The notes under the pieces were generated by a model. That model was not told the DNA's origin. It saw only the letters and a program-made list of their open reading frames with translations, and did no database searches. A DNA stretch of 64,000 bases from Porphyromonas circumdentaria (GTDB lineage: Bacteria; Bacteroidota; Bacteroidia; Bacteroidales; Porphyromonadaceae). Shown one piece after another: positions 38,356-50,698 of the stretch. Location: the NCBI RefSeq assembly GCF_900167105.1, contig NZ_FUXE01000005.1, forward strand, positions 58,331-122,330, written 5' to 3'. The position numbers and the translations under genes are program-made. Within the stretch, counting starts at the first letter, position 1; each line of letters starts with the position of its first letter.

Positions 38356-39403
38356 GAGAAAAATAAGATTTTTCAATCCCTCCTTTCTAAAAGGAGTAGG
38401 ATTATTGCTCACCTATCGCTGTAATGTCTCTTGCGCTCATTGTTTAGTACAAGCGAGTCCTCATCGTAAAGAATGGATGAAAGAAGAGGATGTTAAAACT
38501 TGGTTAAAGGAACTAAGAGAGTATCGTAACGGGCATATCGAGCTTATTGCTATAACAGGAGGAGAACCTTTTTACGATTTCGCCTTACTCCAGTCAGTTT
38601 CTTCGTATGCTCACGAGTTAGGTTTTATTGTAACCGTTGTGAGCAACGCTTTTTGGGCTTCTTCTGAAGAAAAAGCATTAGAAGTTTTACAAAAACTCCC
38701 TTCAATAGATGTATTAGCCGTAAGTACCGATCAATACCATTTACCATTTATTCCCATAGAGTATATTCGCAATGCCGTAAAAGCTGCCCAACAAATAGAT
38801 CTTCATATAGAAGTTTCATTAGCTACAGAAAACAAAGAATCCATCGAGTATAAAAAGCTATTAGAAGAAGTATATTCATTCATATCTAAGGAAAATGTCA
38901 ACGAAGCAATCACCATTCCCGTAGGCCGTGCAGCCTCCGAGATAAGAATGGACAATTGGGATACGACCTCGGAGGTTTTGAATGTTCCTTGCAGAATGGC
39001 AAGCTTCCCTGTAATTTTGCCCTCTGGTAAAATAAGTCCCTGTGTTGGCCCTTTAATGACACTATCAGAAGACCACGCCTTAATGCTGGGCAACCTCCGC
39101 AAAGAATCTGTAAAAGATATTTTTGATAGAGCTGAAAAAAATATCCTATTACAAACGATACGAACAATTGGTTTTGCAGGTATCTCTCTACTATTTGAAA
39201 AACACGGCTATAAGGAAAAACTTCCTCAACGTATCGTAAGTGGGTCTATCTGTGATTTTTGTTATAAGATGATTTCTAATCCACAGCTTACAGAAATCCT
39301 ACAAGAACTCATCCCCAAAGAAAAGAGCATTGAATACTATGCAACTTTACTGAGAGCTCAATACTACGGAGAAAAACCATCTAAAATCAAACACCTAAAA
39401 TAG
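38336..39403 (+). CDS. Radical SAM protein with SPASM-like C-terminal cysteines
   Basis: A 355-residue enzyme with the SAM/[4Fe-4S] motif CNVSCAHC (residues about 29-36), followed by TGGEPFYD for SAM binding. The C-terminal half carries further cysteines (NVPCRMA, SPCVGP, ICDFCYK) of the kind that bind auxiliary clusters in SPASM enzymes, which often modify peptides. It overlaps the upstream unknown gene by 20 bp. A RiPP-type modification system is a reasonable but unproven reading, and no transporter or protease is adjacent. The next genes are rpoC/rpoB on the other strand. Confidence 0.85.
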   Translation: MQKNKSKRKIRFFNPSFLKGVGLLLTYRCNVSCAHCLVQASPHRKEWMKEEDVKTWLKELREYRNGHIELIAITGGEPFYDFALLQSVSSYAHELGFIVTVVSNAFWASSEEKALEVLQKLPSIDVLAVSTDQYHLPFIPIEYIRNAVKAAQQIDLHIEVSLATENKESIEYKKLLEEVYSFISKENVNEAITIPVGRAASEIRMDNWDTTSEVLNVPCRMASFPVILPSGKISPCVGPLMTLSEDHALMLGNLRKESVKDIFDRAEKNILLQTIRTIGFAGISLLFEKHGYKEKLPQRIVSGSICDFCYKMISNPQLTEILQELIPKEKSIEYYATLLRAQYYGEKPSKIKHLK

Positions 39404-39414
39404 TGTCCAATAAA

Positions 39415-39442
39415 AAAGGGGGTGATTTATCTCACCCCCTTT
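39415..39442. terminator. Bidirectional terminator between the radical SAM gene and rpoC
   Basis: A perfect 11-bp stem (aaagggggtga at 39415-39425, tcacccccttt at 39432-39442) with a 6-nt loop. On the minus strand a T run follows directly, so it ends the rpoBC operon. Confidence 0.9.
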
Positions 39443-39475
39443 CTCTCATATTCTAAGCAAAATCTTTTGCCTCAT

Positions 39476-42400
39476 TCATTCAGTAAAAGCCTCTTCTTTC
39501 GTTACATTTTGTGCCATATACTCGGCATCATGTCCAGTTTGTTCTTTTTCCTTTTGGCTTGATTCATAAACCTCTCTGGGCATAACAACCATATGGTCAA
39601 ACTTACGCATACCAGTACCAGCAGGAATAAGGTGTCCGCAAATTACGTTCTCTTTCAAACCTAAGAGGTAATCGACCTTACCATTTATCGCAGCATCATT
39701 AAGCACTTTTGTCGTTTCTTGGAATGAAGCCGCAGACATAAAGCTCTTGGTCTGAAGAGCCGCACGAGTAATACCTTGAAGCACCTGACAGCTTGTAGCG
39801 GGAATTGTATCGCGCACCTGCATCGGCTGTAAGCCTCGGCGAACAAGAGAACTGTTCTCGTCGCGTACCTGAGGGGCTGTTAAGATAGCACCAGGCCGAT
39901 AAGTGGTAGAGTCTCCTGCATCCAATATAACTTGCTTACCCCACAAACGATCATTCTCTTCGGCCACATCCTGTTTATCGACCATCTGACGCTCAAGGAA
40001 GAGAGAATCACCAGGATCCAAAATCTCAACCTTTCTCATCATCTGACGAACAATCACCTCAAAGTGTTTATCGTTAATCGTTACATTCTGCTTGCGATAC
40101 ACTCCCTGAATTTCATTTACAATGTATTCTTGCAGAGCCGTAGGTCCCTTAATCGCCAAAATATCGGCAGGAGTAATAGCACCGTCACAGAGAGGAGTTC
40201 CTGCACGTACCATATCTTCGTCCTGTACAAGAAGGTGTTTAGTAATAGGGACTAAATACTTGCGTTCCTCTCCCAGTCGTGTAGTAACGATTACCTCTCT
40301 ATTATTACGCTTTAGTTTACCAATAGTAACTATACCGTCAATCTCTGATAGGATGGCAGGATTGGAAGGATTACGAGCCTCGAAAAGCTCTTGCACACGA
40401 GGAAGACCTCCCGTAATATCACCAGCACTCGCCAAAACGCGTGGTATCTTATAAAGGTGATCTCCCTGTCTCACCATTATATCCTTTTTCTTAGGGTCAT
40501 GCATTAAGTGACAGTTAGTAGGCAAAGAGTAAGAGCGTAACGTATTGCCCTCTTCATCTTTAATAGTAAGGGTAGGAACTAAACGGTGATCCTTGGACTC
40601 GGTAACCATAATATCTTGGTAACCAGACATGGCATCAACCGTAGTCTTGTAAGAGATATTTTCTTCCAATCCCTCAAAGACGAGACGACCATCCTTCTCG
40701 GCAATAAACACCGTGTTAAAAGAATCCCACTCAGCTAACTTATCGCCTTCTTTTACCGTATCTCCCTTCTTGTAATAGATAATAGAACCGTAAGGCAAAG
40801 AGTACTTCTTGATAATTTGTCCCGTCTCTTCGTTAAGAATGTAGATTTCAGACTCGCGACTTGTTACGACTGAGTGACCTTTCTCTACAAGTTCCACAAC
40901 GCGAAGGTCAAAGCTGTAATCGATAACACCTGTGCCCTCTTTTACTACGATTTCTCGGTTGGTGTTCTCACTACTTGCAACCCCCCCTGCATGGAATGTA
41001 CGAAGTGTTAACTGTGTACCAGGCTCTCCAATGGATTGAGCTGCAATAACTCCTACAACTTCGCCCTGCTGAACCAAACGATTGGTTGCCAAGTTACGAC
41101 CATAACATTTGGCACAAACACCAGTCTTAGAATCACAGGTCAACACAGAACGTATTTCTACATTCTTAATGTGAGCCGCTTCAATTTCTTCTGCTTGTTT
41201 TTCACGAATTTCTTCACCCGCTGCAACAATAAGACGTCTATTAGGATCACGCAAATCGGTAGTTGTATAGATATCACGCAAAGAAGTGCGACCAACAATA
41301 CGGCTGGAAAGAGATGCAACAACAACGTCGTTTTCATCTACAACTTCCGACACCTCGATCCCTCTCAAAGTTCCGCAGTCTACTTCATTGATAATTACAT
41401 CATGGGAAACATCTACCAAACGACGTGTCAAGTATCCTGCATCGGCAGTCTTCAAAGCGGTATCAGCAAGCCCCTTACGAGCACCGTGGGTTGAAATAAA
41501 GTACTCCAAAACAGAAAGTCCCTCAAGGAAGTTCGAGGTAATTGGGTTTTCAATAACGGCACCTCCCTCAGAACCACTCTTTTGAGGTTTAGCCATCAAA
41601 CCACGCAAGGCAGCCAACTGACGAATCTGTTCCTTAGAACCACGCGCCCCAGAGTCGAGCATCATATAAATACTATTGAAGCCGTCCTTGTCTGTTTTGA
41701 AACGCTCCATCACGAGGCTGGACAGATAGTCTGTAGTTTTAGACCAAAGCTCTACAATTTTATGGTAACGAGTCTGATTATCCAAAGCCCCGCTAAGATT
41801 TTCGAAGACGATCTCGTCCGCTTTTTCGGTAGTTTCCCTAATAATCGTTTCCTTTTCTTCGGGTACAAGTACATCTTGTAAGTTGAAAGACAAGCCTCCC
41901 AAGAAAGCCATACGATAACCCAAGTTCTTTATATCATCGAGAAATTGAGCAGTACGTGCCACACCACAAACCTTCAAAACCTTCTTAATAATCTTCTTAA
42001 GAGAGCCCTTACCCAACAACTCATTGACAAAACCTACCTCTAAAGGTACTAAGTCATTAAACATTAGACGACCTACCGAAGTTTCAACAAGTCCCCGTTG
42101 AGGTTCTCCATTCTCTACCGTAGCATTAGGCACATAAACCTTGATAGGCTTATGTATGTCTATACATCCATTGTCATAGGCAATATATGCCTCTTCTGAA
42201 CTATAATAAACAGTCTCTATACGCTTCTTCTCGGCTACCTTTTTGGCTATAGCAAGCTCTTTTTCATCAAGGCTACGGAATTTAGAGATATAATACAAAC
42301 CAAGTACCATGTCTTGAGAAGGCACAGTAATAGGCTCTCCACTTGCAGGGTTAAGAATATTGTGAGAAGCCAACATCAACAATTGAGCCTCAGTGATGGC

Positions 42401-43918
42401 CTCATTACCCAATGGGAGATGCACTGCCATTTGGTCTCCGTCAAAGTCGGCATTAAACGCTGCACATGAAAGAGGAGGTAATTGAATCGCTTTGCCCTCA
42501 ATCAGCTTTGGCTGGAAGGCCTGAATACCCAAACGGTGAAGTGTAGGAGCACGGTTTAATAGTACAGGGTGCCCTTTTATAACATTTTCGAGGATTTCCC
42601 AGACCATCGCATCCTGACGACGATCGACCATCTTCTTTGCACTCTTTTCCGTTTTTACAATACCACGTTCGATAAGCTTGCGCATCACAAAAGGTTTGTA
42701 AAGCTCTGCTGCCATATCTTTTGGCAACCCACACTCATTCATTTTAAGTTCGGGACCAACGACAATCACAGAACGAGCAGAATAGTCGACACGCTTTCCT
42801 AAAAGGTTTTGACGGAAACGTCCTTGTTTACCCTTCAAACTGTCTGAAAGAGATTTCAGTGCTCGTCCACTATCACTCTTCAAAGCACTTGCCTTTCGAG
42901 AGTTGTCAAATAGAGCATCTACAGCCTCCTGAAGCATACGCTTTTCATTACGTTTGATAACCTCTGGAGCATCTGCCTCAATCATTCGAGCTAAACGATT
43001 ATTTCTCGTAATAACACGGATATAGAGGTCGTTCAAATCTGATGTTGCAAAACGCCCTCCATCCAAAGGCATAAGAGGTCGCAAATCGGGAGGAATTACA
43101 GGCACTACTTTCAAAACCATCCACTCTGGACGATTCACATCTTTGGATGCACGAAAAGCCTCGACAACGGGCAATCTCTTAAGAGCATCAGCACGACGCT
43201 GTTGAGAGGTTTCAGTTTGAGCCTTGTGACGAAGTTCATCTGCCAAAGCATCAAGATCTAAATTTGCCAGCATATCATAAATAGCCTCAGCCCCAGATTT
43301 TGCAATAAACTTATTAGGGTCAGAATTATCCAACGATTCATTTCCAGCATGTTTGTCATAGAGACGAGAAACAAAATTCTCATAAACATCATTGGAAATC
43401 AAATCTCCCTTGGAGACATAAAGAGGTCTATTAGATTCGTCTTTTGCTGCAGGATCTATACCCTCAGGGCATTGAAAAACTCCTGGTTGCAAAACGACGT
43501 AAGAATCATAATAAATGATTGAGTCCAAGCTCTTCGAAGAAAGTCCCAACAAATAGGCAATCTTATTAGGAGTAGAGCGAGAATACCACACATGTACCAC
43601 AGGCACCTGCAAGGCGATATGACCCATACGCTCCCTACGCACCATCTTTTGAGTTACCTCCACCCCACAGCGGTCACAAGTTATCCCCCTATACTTGTTG
43701 CCTTTGTATTTTCCACAATGACACTCGTAGTCCTTTACAGGTCCAAAAATACGTTCACAGTAAAGGCCATCACGCTCTGGTTTGAGGGTACGATAACTTA
43801 CCGTCTCATGCTTGGTAACTTCTCCGTAAGAATTCTCTATAATCTCTTCTGGAGAGGCTAAAGATATCTTGATCTTGGAGAAATTACTATTTATCTTATT
43901 ATCCTTTTTAAAAGCCAT
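39476..43918 (-). CDS. rpoC: RNA polymerase subunit beta'
   Basis: The 1480-residue catalytic subunit. The N-terminal zinc finger has Cys66, Cys68, Cys81 and Cys84, and the active-site NADFDGD motif is at about residues 489-495, where three Asp bind catalytic Mg. The second zinc site ([14 protein letters not shown]) and trigger-loop region ([16 protein letters not shown]) are present. It follows rpoB by 28 bp and is the last gene of the ribosomal/RNAP chain. Length is typical of Bacteroidetes, which lack the gene split seen elsewhere. Confidence 0.98.
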   Translation of the reverse strand: MAFKKDNKINSNFSKIKISLASPEEIIENSYGEVTKHETVSYRTLKPERDGLYCERIFGPVKDYECHCGKYKGNKYRGITCDRCGVEVTQKMVRRERMGHIALQVPVVHVWYSRSTPNKIAYLLGLSSKSLDSIIYYDSYVVLQPGVFQCPEGIDPAAKDESNRPLYVSKGDLISNDVYENFVSRLYDKHAGNESLDNSDPNKFIAKSGAEAIYDMLANLDLDALADELRHKAQTETSQQRRADALKRLPVVEAFRASKDVNRPEWMVLKVVPVIPPDLRPLMPLDGGRFATSDLNDLYIRVITRNNRLARMIEADAPEVIKRNEKRMLQEAVDALFDNSRKASALKSDSGRALKSLSDSLKGKQGRFRQNLLGKRVDYSARSVIVVGPELKMNECGLPKDMAAELYKPFVMRKLIERGIVKTEKSAKKMVDRRQDAMVWEILENVIKGHPVLLNRAPTLHRLGIQAFQPKLIEGKAIQLPPLSCAAFNADFDGDQMAVHLPLGNEAITEAQLLMLASHNILNPASGEPITVPSQDMVLGLYYISKFRSLDEKELAIAKKVAEKKRIETVYYSSEEAYIAYDNGCIDIHKPIKVYVPNATVENGEPQRGLVETSVGRLMFNDLVPLEVGFVNELLGKGSLKKIIKKVLKVCGVARTAQFLDDIKNLGYRMAFLGGLSFNLQDVLVPEEKETIIRETTEKADEIVFENLSGALDNQTRYHKIVELWSKTTDYLSSLVMERFKTDKDGFNSIYMMLDSGARGSKEQIRQLAALRGLMAKPQKSGSEGGAVIENPITSNFLEGLSVLEYFISTHGARKGLADTALKTADAGYLTRRLVDVSHDVIINEVDCGTLRGIEVSEVVDENDVVVASLSSRIVGRTSLRDIYTTTDLRDPNRRLIVAAGEEIREKQAEEIEAAHIKNVEIRSVLTCDSKTGVCAKCYGRNLATNRLVQQGEVVGVIAAQSIGEPGTQLTLRTFHAGGVASSENTNREIVVKEGTGVIDYSFDLRVVELVEKGHSVVTSRESEIYILNEETGQIIKKYSLPYGSIIYYKKGDTVKEGDKLAEWDSFNTVFIAEKDGRLVFEGLEENISYKTTVDAMSGYQDIMVTESKDHRLVPTLTIKDEEGNTLRSYSLPTNCHLMHDPKKKDIMVRQGDHLYKIPRVLASAGDITGGLPRVQELFEARNPSNPAILSEIDGIVTIGKLKRNNREVIVTTRLGEERKYLVPITKHLLVQDEDMVRAGTPLCDGAITPADILAIKGPTALQEYIVNEIQGVYRKQNVTINDKHFEVIVRQMMRKVEILDPGDSLFLERQMVDKQDVAEENDRLWGKQVILDAGDSTTYRPGAILTAPQVRDENSSLVRRGLQPMQVRDTIPATSCQVLQGITRAALQTKSFMSAASFQETTKVLNDAAINGKVDYLLGLKENVICGHLIPAGTGMRKFDHMVVMPREVYESSQKEKEQTGHDAEYMAQNVTKEEAFTE

Positions 43919-43946
43919 ATAAAAGTAAGCTGACTTGAACTTTTTG

Positions 43947-46900
43947 TTAATCTAACTTGAGACTGAGACCTAAACCTTTCAGCTCGTGGATAAGTACGTT
44001 TAGAGATTCGGGGACGCCTGGAGTCGGCATAGGAAGCCCCTTGACAATAGCCTCGTAAGCCTTAGAACGTCCAATTGTATCATCACTCTTTATAGTCAAT
44101 ATTTCTTGGAGTATGTGCGCGGCTCCAAAAGCTTCCAGAGCCCAAACTTCCATTTCCCCGAAACGTTGACCTCCGAAATGAGCTTTACCTCCAAGAGGTT
44201 GTTGTGTTACTAACGAGTAAGGACCAATAGAGCGAGCATGCATCTTATCGTCAACCATGTGCCCTAACTTCAAGAAGTAGGTAACCCCAACTGTCGCCTC
44301 CTGATCAAAACGCTCACCAGTACCACCATCATACAAAACAGTTTTACCACTTTTAGGTAGCCCAGCAGCCTCTAATTCTTTTTCTATATCCTCTAACTTA
44401 ACCCCATCAAAAATAGGCGAAGCATAACGCTTGTTCAACTTTCGACCTGCACGAGCCAAAATAGCCTCGAATAGCTGTCCCAAGTTCATACGAGAGGGTA
44501 CACCTAAGGGGTTAAGACAAATGTCTACAGGCGTACCATCTTCAAGGAATGGCATATCTTCTTGGCGAACAATCTTAGAAACAATCCCCTTATTTCCGTG
44601 ACGTCCCGCCATCTTATCTCCCACTTGTATTTTACGTTTTTTGGCAATATACACTTTCGCCATTTGTACAATGCCACTTGGGAGCTCATCACCGATTGTT
44701 TCGTCTTGTTTACGACGTCTTAAATCGGCTTCTATTTCTTTATACTTGCGAATATAGTTTCTCAACAATCGAGAGATCAAAACATTCTTACTCTCATCTT
44801 CTGTCCAGTTCGAAGGAACGACTTCTGTAAGATTTAGAGTCTCAATAATTTGCTTAGAAAAGTCTGTACCAGGTTTAATGTAAATCTCTCCTGTATAGTT
44901 ACATACTTGATTGGCCTTTTGTCCTTTTGTTAGATGCAACAACTTCTCATCGCAAATAGCTCTCAATTTAGCCTGTTTGAGACCAAACTCTGCATCCAAT
45001 CTTTCTGTGATTTCCTTGACATCCTTGCGAGACTTTGCAACCATGCTTTTTGAGAAAAGCTTCGTGTCAATTACTACTCCCTTCAATGATGGATGTGCTC
45101 TCAAAGAAGCATCCTTTACATCTCCTGCTTTGTCTCCAAAGATGGCACGTAATAGACGCTCTTCTGGGGTAGGATCTGTCTCTCCCTTAGGAGTAATCTT
45201 TCCTACCAATATATCGTCTGGAACGATGTGCGCCCCGATACGAACAACACCATTAGGTCCTAAGTCCTTAGTAGCATCTTCACTAACATTAGGAATATCA
45301 CTGGTCAACTCTTCGAGCCCTCGTTTCGTCTCCCTTACTTCAAGAATGTATTCATCCACATGAACAGAGGTAAAGAAGTCTTCACGAACAATACGCTCAT
45401 TCAAAACTATCGCATCCTCATAGTTATAGCCCTTCCAAGGCATGTAAGCCACAAGAATATTTCTACCAAGAGCTAACTCCCCTCCCTGAGTTGCATAACC
45501 CTCTGTTAAAACTTGTCCAGCCTCAACACGCTCTCCGACACGACAAATAGGCTTCAAGTCTATTGTCGTACTCTGATTGGTCTTTCTATACTTAGGAAGG
45601 GTATAGGTTACAATAGGATCTTCGAAGGAAACAAATTGTTCCTCTTCGGTATTGTCATAGCGTACCTTTATGCAGATAGCGTCTACGTAAACAACCTCTC
45701 CACTGCCTTCTGCCATAATCTGAGTACGCGAATCCTTTACCAGCTTACGCTCAATACCAGTTCCTACAATCGGAGCCTCTGGCTGTATCAAAGGAACAGC
45801 TTGACGCATCATGTTAGATCCCATCAAAGCACGGTTAGCATCGTCATGCTCCAAGAAAGGAATCAAAGATGCCGCGATAGATGCAATCTGAGAAGGCGAT
45901 ACATCCATAAGATTCACCTTATTAGGAGCAATTACAGGGAAATCTGCAGCAAAACGAGCCTTTACACGGTCTCTTATGAAGTAACCGTCATCAGTAATAG
46001 GGGCGTTTCCTTGAGCTACGTTCATCTCTTCCTCATCGTCGGCAGTGTAGTATTTCAAAGCCTCATCCGAGAAATCAACACGACCGTTTTCGACACGACG
46101 GTAAGGAGTTTCAATGAACCCCATATCATTAATCTTTGCGTAAACACAAAGAGAAGAAATCAATCCAATATTTGGTCCTTCAGGAGTTTCAATAGGACAA
46201 AGACGTCCGTAGTGAGTATAGTGTACGTCTCGCACGGCAAAACCAGCACGTTCTCGAGTCAATCCTCCAGGACCTAAAGCAGACAAACGTCTCTTATGAG
46301 TTATTTCTGCAAGCGGGTTGGTCTGATCCATGAATTGAGACAACTGGTTCGTTCCAAAGAAAGAACTTACCACTGATGATATTGTTTTTGCATTCACCAA
46401 ATCAATAGGTGTAAAAACTTCATTGTCTCGAACATTCATTCTTTCTCGAACAGTTCGAGCCATACGAGCCAATCCAACCCCAAACTGAGCATACAACTGC
46501 TCTCCTACAGTACGCACACGACGGTTAGACAAATGGTCAATATCGTCCACAACAGCACTTGAGCCCACTAAATCTATTAAGTAGCGTACAATAGCAATAA
46601 TATCTTCCTTGGTTAAAACCTTAACAGACAAGTCAATATCTAAACCAAGTTTATTGTTAATACGATAACGACCAACATCTCCAAGGTCGTAGCGTCTATC
46701 AGAGAAAAAGAGATTGTTAAAAGCCTCTTTTGCAGACTCCTCATCTGGAGCCTCTGTGGTTCTCTGCAATTGATAAATATACTTCCACGCCTCAATATCA
46801 GAGCTACAACTATCTCGACGAAGAGTATTAGAAATCATAACGCTTGCAGCAGAGGCATCTCCCTCCTGATGCAGCATCAATGTCTTCTCTCCCTTTTCTA

Positions 46901-47759
46901 AAATAACAGGGATAGTCTCCTCATTTAGCTCAGTATCACGTTCTAAAAGGACATTGTAACGAAGAGTAGAAGCAACTTCTCCCGCAGAAGCATCTATACT
47001 TACATCCTCATAAAAATTATCCATTACTCGCTGAGCCAAACGGCGCCCTTTATACTGATAAATGGTATTAGGATCTACCTCAATCTCTTCTGCCAAAGAA
47101 AGAGCCTTTAATATGTCATAGTCCGATACACAACCTACAGCACGCAAAAGTGTTGTTATAGGGAGTTTTTTCTTACGATCAATGTATGCATATAAAACAT
47201 CACTGGCATCTGTAGCAAACTCAATCCAGGCTCCCTTAAAAGGAATTATACGTGCAGAATAGCTGCGAACCCCTGTTGCCAGAGTTGTAGAGCTAAAAAA
47301 CACTCCAGGAGATCTATGAAGTTGAGAAACGACAACGCGCTCTGCCCCATTAATGACAAAAGTCCCACTTGCCGTCATATAGGGTATAGCCCCTAAATAA
47401 ACCTCTTGAACAAGATCCTCAAAATCTGTATGCTCAGGATCATTACAAGAAAGTTTTAATTTGGCTTTTAATGGGACACTATAGGTAAGTCCTCTGCTAA
47501 TACATTCTTCAACAGAATACTTAGGAGGATCTACATAATAGTCTATAAACTCTAAAGTAAAACTATTTCGAGTATCTTTTATTGGGAAGTTCTCAGAGAA
47601 AACTTTGTATAAGCCTTCTTGTTTACGGCTCTCAGCAGGCGTATCAAGCTGAAAAAAGTCTTGAAACGATTTTAGTTGTACTTCCAGAAAATCGGGATAA
47701 GGAAGCGAGCTCTTTATCTTAGAGAAGCTCTCTCTATTAATTAAGATAGAGTTGTCCAT
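43947..47759 (-). CDS. rpoB: RNA polymerase subunit beta
   Basis: The 1270-residue beta subunit, with the rifampicin-binding/fork region [33 protein letters not shown] intact, [11 protein letters not shown] near the active site, and the C-terminal [15 protein letters not shown] clamp contact. It lies downstream of rplL with a 111-bp gap containing two hairpins, and is followed by rpoC. The sensitive rifampicin-site residues look wild type. Confidence 0.98.
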   Translation of the reverse strand: MDNSILINRESFSKIKSSLPYPDFLEVQLKSFQDFFQLDTPAESRKQEGLYKVFSENFPIKDTRNSFTLEFIDYYVDPPKYSVEECISRGLTYSVPLKAKLKLSCNDPEHTDFEDLVQEVYLGAIPYMTASGTFVINGAERVVVSQLHRSPGVFFSSTTLATGVRSYSARIIPFKGAWIEFATDASDVLYAYIDRKKKLPITTLLRAVGCVSDYDILKALSLAEEIEVDPNTIYQYKGRRLAQRVMDNFYEDVSIDASAGEVASTLRYNVLLERDTELNEETIPVILEKGEKTLMLHQEGDASAASVMISNTLRRDSCSSDIEAWKYIYQLQRTTEAPDEESAKEAFNNLFFSDRRYDLGDVGRYRINNKLGLDIDLSVKVLTKEDIIAIVRYLIDLVGSSAVVDDIDHLSNRRVRTVGEQLYAQFGVGLARMARTVRERMNVRDNEVFTPIDLVNAKTISSVVSSFFGTNQLSQFMDQTNPLAEITHKRRLSALGPGGLTRERAGFAVRDVHYTHYGRLCPIETPEGPNIGLISSLCVYAKINDMGFIETPYRRVENGRVDFSDEALKYYTADDEEEMNVAQGNAPITDDGYFIRDRVKARFAADFPVIAPNKVNLMDVSPSQIASIAASLIPFLEHDDANRALMGSNMMRQAVPLIQPEAPIVGTGIERKLVKDSRTQIMAEGSGEVVYVDAICIKVRYDNTEEEQFVSFEDPIVTYTLPKYRKTNQSTTIDLKPICRVGERVEAGQVLTEGYATQGGELALGRNILVAYMPWKGYNYEDAIVLNERIVREDFFTSVHVDEYILEVRETKRGLEELTSDIPNVSEDATKDLGPNGVVRIGAHIVPDDILVGKITPKGETDPTPEERLLRAIFGDKAGDVKDASLRAHPSLKGVVIDTKLFSKSMVAKSRKDVKEITERLDAEFGLKQAKLRAICDEKLLHLTKGQKANQVCNYTGEIYIKPGTDFSKQIIETLNLTEVVPSNWTEDESKNVLISRLLRNYIRKYKEIEADLRRRKQDETIGDELPSGIVQMAKVYIAKKRKIQVGDKMAGRHGNKGIVSKIVRQEDMPFLEDGTPVDICLNPLGVPSRMNLGQLFEAILARAGRKLNKRYASPIFDGVKLEDIEKELEAAGLPKSGKTVLYDGGTGERFDQEATVGVTYFLKLGHMVDDKMHARSIGPYSLVTQQPLGGKAHFGGQRFGEMEVWALEAFGAAHILQEILTIKSDDTIGRSKAYEAIVKGLPMPTPGVPESLNVLIHELKGLGLSLKLD

Positions 47760-47807
47760 CTATTAGGCAGTTAGTTAAATACAACGAGAGGGAAAAAGAC
47801 ACGAAAA

Positions 47808-47862
47808 GGTTAAGAACTCTATTAAATAGAGTTCTCAACCGTAAACACCTGATTAACAGGTG
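47808..47862 (-). promoter_or_regulatory. Paired hairpins between rplL and rpoB (attenuator or processing site)
   Basis: Two stems: cacctg/caggtg (47846-47851, 47857-47862), and a larger one at 47808-47822 and 47826-47840, 14 of 15 pairs. Neither has a strong T run on the minus strand. This is the position of the transcription attenuator and RNase III site that lowers rpoBC expression in E. coli; a similar role is inferred here. Confidence 0.6.
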
Positions 47863-47870
47863 GAAAGAAT

Positions 47871-48248
47871 TTATTTAAGTTCTACTTCTGCACCAGCTTC
47901 TTCCAATGCAGCCTTCATTGCATCGGCAGTCGCTTTATCTACACCTTCTTTAAGTGTAGCAGGAACAGCATCTACAATATCTTTAGCTTCTTTCAAACCA
48001 AGACCACAGTGTTCCTTAACAGCTTTTACTACCTGCAACTTAGCTGAACCAAAGCTCTTGAGTACTACATCAAAAGATGTTTTTTCTTCAGCTTCAGCAG
48101 CAGCGGCTGCACCTGGAGCGGCAGCTACTGCGACAGCAGCTGCTGCAGGTTCAATTCCATATTCTTCCTTAAGGATGGTAGCCAATTCACTTACTTCTTT
48201 AACGGTAAGATTTACGAGTTGTTCAGCGATAGCTTTAATATCTGCCAT
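47871..48248 (-). CDS. rplL: Ribosomal protein bL12 (L7/L12)
   Basis: A 125-residue stalk protein that recruits translation factors. N-terminal dimer domain, an Ala-rich hinge ([21 protein letters not shown]), then the globular C-terminal domain with [32 protein letters not shown]. Sits after rplJ in the usual order. Confidence 0.97.
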   Translation of the reverse strand: MADIKAIAEQLVNLTVKEVSELATILKEEYGIEPAAAAVAVAAAPGAAAAAEAEEKTSFDVVLKSFGSAKLQVVKAVKEHCGLGLKEAKDIVDAVPATLKEGVDKATADAMKAALEEAGAEVELK

Positions 48249-48285
48249 TGTTTTGTATGATTTAATCGTTTAAATTCTTGGATAA

Positions 48286-48810
48286 TTATCTTTCTTCCAG
48301 TGTTTTCAAAACACCATGAATGGTCTGTCCTGCTGACTGAAGAGCCGATAAGACATTCTTAGCAGGAGATTGAAGAAGAGCAAGTACATCGGCAACAAGT
48401 TCCTCTTTGCTCTTGATAGAAATAAGAGCATCAAGATGTTGAGGCCCAACATAAAAGCTTTCTTGAGCATACACAGCTTTCAATGCAGGTTTTCCAAGTT
48501 CTTTGTTCGCCTTTGTAAACTCCTTAATAATTTTAGCTGGAGCATTAGCGACCTCACAGAACATAACTGCCGTATTGCCCTTTAATGATTGGTAAAGCTC
48601 AGAATAGTCTGTATCGCTATTTGACAAAGCCTTACGGAAAAGAGTATTTTTTACGACAACCAATTTCACTCCCTGCTTATTGCAATCTCGGCGAAGTTCT
48701 GCTGTTTTTACTGCATCCATCGCCTCAATATCTACGAGGTAGAAATGAGGATATTGAGCAATATAGTTAGAGATTTTCTCAACTACGGTATTTTTAACTT
48801 CCTTTCTCAT
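48286..48810 (-). CDS. rplJ: Ribosomal protein uL10
   Basis: A 174-residue protein that anchors L12 dimers to 23S rRNA. Typical N-terminal RNA-binding region (LRRDCNKQGVKLVVVKNTLFRKAL) and C-terminal amphipathic helix for L12 binding. It lies 37 bp upstream of rplL and 13 bp after rplA. Confidence 0.96.
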   Translation of the reverse strand: MRKEVKNTVVEKISNYIAQYPHFYLVDIEAMDAVKTAELRRDCNKQGVKLVVVKNTLFRKALSNSDTDYSELYQSLKGNTAVMFCEVANAPAKIIKEFTKANKELGKPALKAVYAQESFYVGPQHLDALISIKSKEELVADVLALLQSPAKNVLSALQSAGQTIHGVLKTLEER

Positions 48811-48823
48811 GATAAAAATCTAA

Positions 48824-49519
48824 TTAGAAATCTACAGATTTTGGATCTATTTTAATACCTGCACTCATAGTGCTTGAGATGTGAATACTCTTAAGATAGG
48901 TTCCTTTTGCAGAAGAAGGTTTCAAACGAATAATCGTATTGATAAACTCTCTTGCGTTTTCCTGAATTTGCTTAGGATCGAAAGAAACCTTACCAATAGA
49001 TGTATGAATAATACCTGTTTTATCGACCTTGAAATCTATTTTACCAGACTTCACTTCTCGAACAGCATTACCTACCTCATTGGTAACTGTACCACTCTTA
49101 GGGTTAGGCATCAAACCACGAGGTCCTAAAACACGTCCCAGGGCTCCGATTTTACCCATGACAGACGGCATTGTAATAATTACATCGATATCTGTCCACC
49201 CACCTTTGATTTTCTCAATATACTCATCCATTCCCACATAATCAGCTCCTGCTTCTTTAGCCTCTGCCTCCTTATCTGGGGTACACAATGCGAGAACACG
49301 TACTTCCTTACCTGTTCCATGGGGTAAGGTAACAACTCCACGAACCATCTGATTGGCTTTACGAGGATCGACTCCCAAACGAATATCAATATCTACAGAA
49401 GCATTGAAAGTCGTAAAAGAGATCTCCTTAACCAAAGAGGATGCTTCCTCTAGAGAATAAAACTTTCCGGGTTCAATCTTTTCTGCAGCTAACTTCTGTT
49501 TTTTTGTTAGTTTACTCAT
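48824..49519 (-). CDS. rplA: Ribosomal protein uL1
   Basis: A 231-residue L1-stalk protein. The central [10 protein letters not shown] and [13 protein letters not shown] motifs are characteristic. In many bacteria L1 represses its own rplK-rplA mRNA; no clear L1 target was identified here. It is 16 bp after rplK. Confidence 0.97.
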   Translation of the reverse strand: MSKLTKKQKLAAEKIEPGKFYSLEEASSLVKEISFTTFNASVDIDIRLGVDPRKANQMVRGVVTLPHGTGKEVRVLALCTPDKEAEAKEAGADYVGMDEYIEKIKGGWTDIDVIITMPSVMGKIGALGRVLGPRGLMPNPKSGTVTNEVGNAVREVKSGKIDFKVDKTGIIHTSIGKVSFDPKQIQENAREFINTIIRLKPSSAKGTYLKSIHISSTMSAGIKIDPKSVDF

Positions 49520-49535
49520 GTCTTTGAAAATTTAT

Positions 49536-49973
49536 TTATTCCGGAAATTCTCCTTTAACAGCAATACCCATACTGCGAGCTGTACCAGCTACCATTTTCA
49601 TAGCAGCCTCGACAGAAAAACAGTTTAGGTCTGACATTTTATCCTGAGCTATTGTCTTTACTTGTTCCCAAGTAATCTCGGCAATCTTATTTCTATTAGG
49701 TTCTGCAGAACCACTCTTTGCCTTCGTCACTTCAAGTAATTGAATAGCCACAGGTGGAGTTTTTACAATAAAGTCAAAAGACTTATCGGCATAGTAAGTA
49801 ATCACAACAGGGAGTACCTTACCAGCCTTGTCTTGTGTCCTGGCATTGAATTGCTTGCAAAACTCCATGATGTTAATCCCTTTAGCTCCGAGAGCGGGGC
49901 CAACTGGAGGTGAAGGGTTTGCAGCTCCACCTTTTATCTGTAATTTAATCTGTCCAGCAATTTCTTTAGCCAT
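49536..49973 (-). CDS. rplK: Ribosomal protein uL11
   Basis: A 145-residue protein of the GTPase centre, with the N-terminal [21 protein letters not shown] motif bearing the conserved prolines and the C-terminal rRNA-binding domain ([11 protein letters not shown]). The 112-bp gap before it, after nusG, is the largest in this part of the chain. Confidence 0.97.
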   Translation of the reverse strand: MAKEIAGQIKLQIKGGAANPSPPVGPALGAKGINIMEFCKQFNARTQDKAGKVLPVVITYYADKSFDFIVKTPPVAIQLLEVTKAKSGSAEPNRNKIAEITWEQVKTIAQDKMSDLNCFSVEAAMKMVAGTARSMGIAVKGEFPE

Positions 49974-50085
49974 TTCTTTTAGTCATTATATAATGAACAA
50001 AACATTGATACACATAGTCGAAAAAATCTCCCTCTATTAAAAAAGAAGCAAAAGGGAAACTCTCAAGAAAGCATCCGTAACAACA

Positions 50086-50649
50086 CTATTCCTTCTCAAC
50101 CTGTATATAAGCAAGCTCTAGTGGAGACTTTCTTCCAAAAATCTTCACCATCACCTTGAGCTTTTTCTTATCTTCATAAATTTCTTCTATCACAGCAGAA
50201 AATCCTACAAAAGGACCATCTACAATCTTAACGCTCTCCCCGACCATGAAAGAAACATCATAAGTACCTTCCTGCTCGCTTTCCAAATCAACCCGACGCA
50301 ACAATTTATTCACATCTGCGGTACTCAATGGTTCTGGAGTGCTATTCCCGAGAAAGCCGACTACATCTGGATAACGACGCAATTCGTCTTGCAGTTCAGG
50401 ATTCAAAATCGCCTCAATTAAAACATAACCAGGCATATAAGGACGCTCTATAATAACCTTTTTAGAGCCTCTTTGAGTCATTACTTTCTCGGTAGGAACT
50501 ATAATTTGAAAAAGCCTCTCCGCAAAGAGAGAAGAACCAGACCTTGAAATTTCTCGCTCTAAGGCCTCCTTCACCTTCTTCTCTTTCCCAGAAAGAGTTC
50601 GAAGAACATAAAAACGCCTCTCAGACTTTATATTGTTTTCCATAAACAT
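50086..50649 (-). CDS. nusG: Transcription termination/antitermination factor NusG
   Basis: A 187-residue factor that binds RNA polymerase and links transcription to Rho and the ribosome. N-terminal NGN domain (FYVLRTLSGKEKKVKEAL, PYMPGYVLIEA), then a C-terminal KOW domain (GESVKIVDGPFVGFSAVIEEI). The ATG at 50649 is preferred over a TTG one codon upstream; an ATG two codons later (50643) is also possible. It follows secE in the conserved order. Confidence 0.96.
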   Translation of the reverse strand: MFMENNIKSERRFYVLRTLSGKEKKVKEALEREISRSGSSLFAERLFQIIVPTEKVMTQRGSKKVIIERPYMPGYVLIEAILNPELQDELRRYPDVVGFLGNSTPEPLSTADVNKLLRRVDLESEQEGTYDVSFMVGESVKIVDGPFVGFSAVIEEIYEDKKKLKVMVKIFGRKSPLELAYIQVEKE

Positions 50650-50698
50650 CAATAGAAATACGAAGAGCTCTAAATCGCTTCAAATCTGAAGAGAGGGC

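Noticed and set aside
45513..46277. 254-codon open frame antisense to rpoB
   Set aside because: It is the complement of a strongly conserved rpoB region; its residues look like reverse-strand coding bias.
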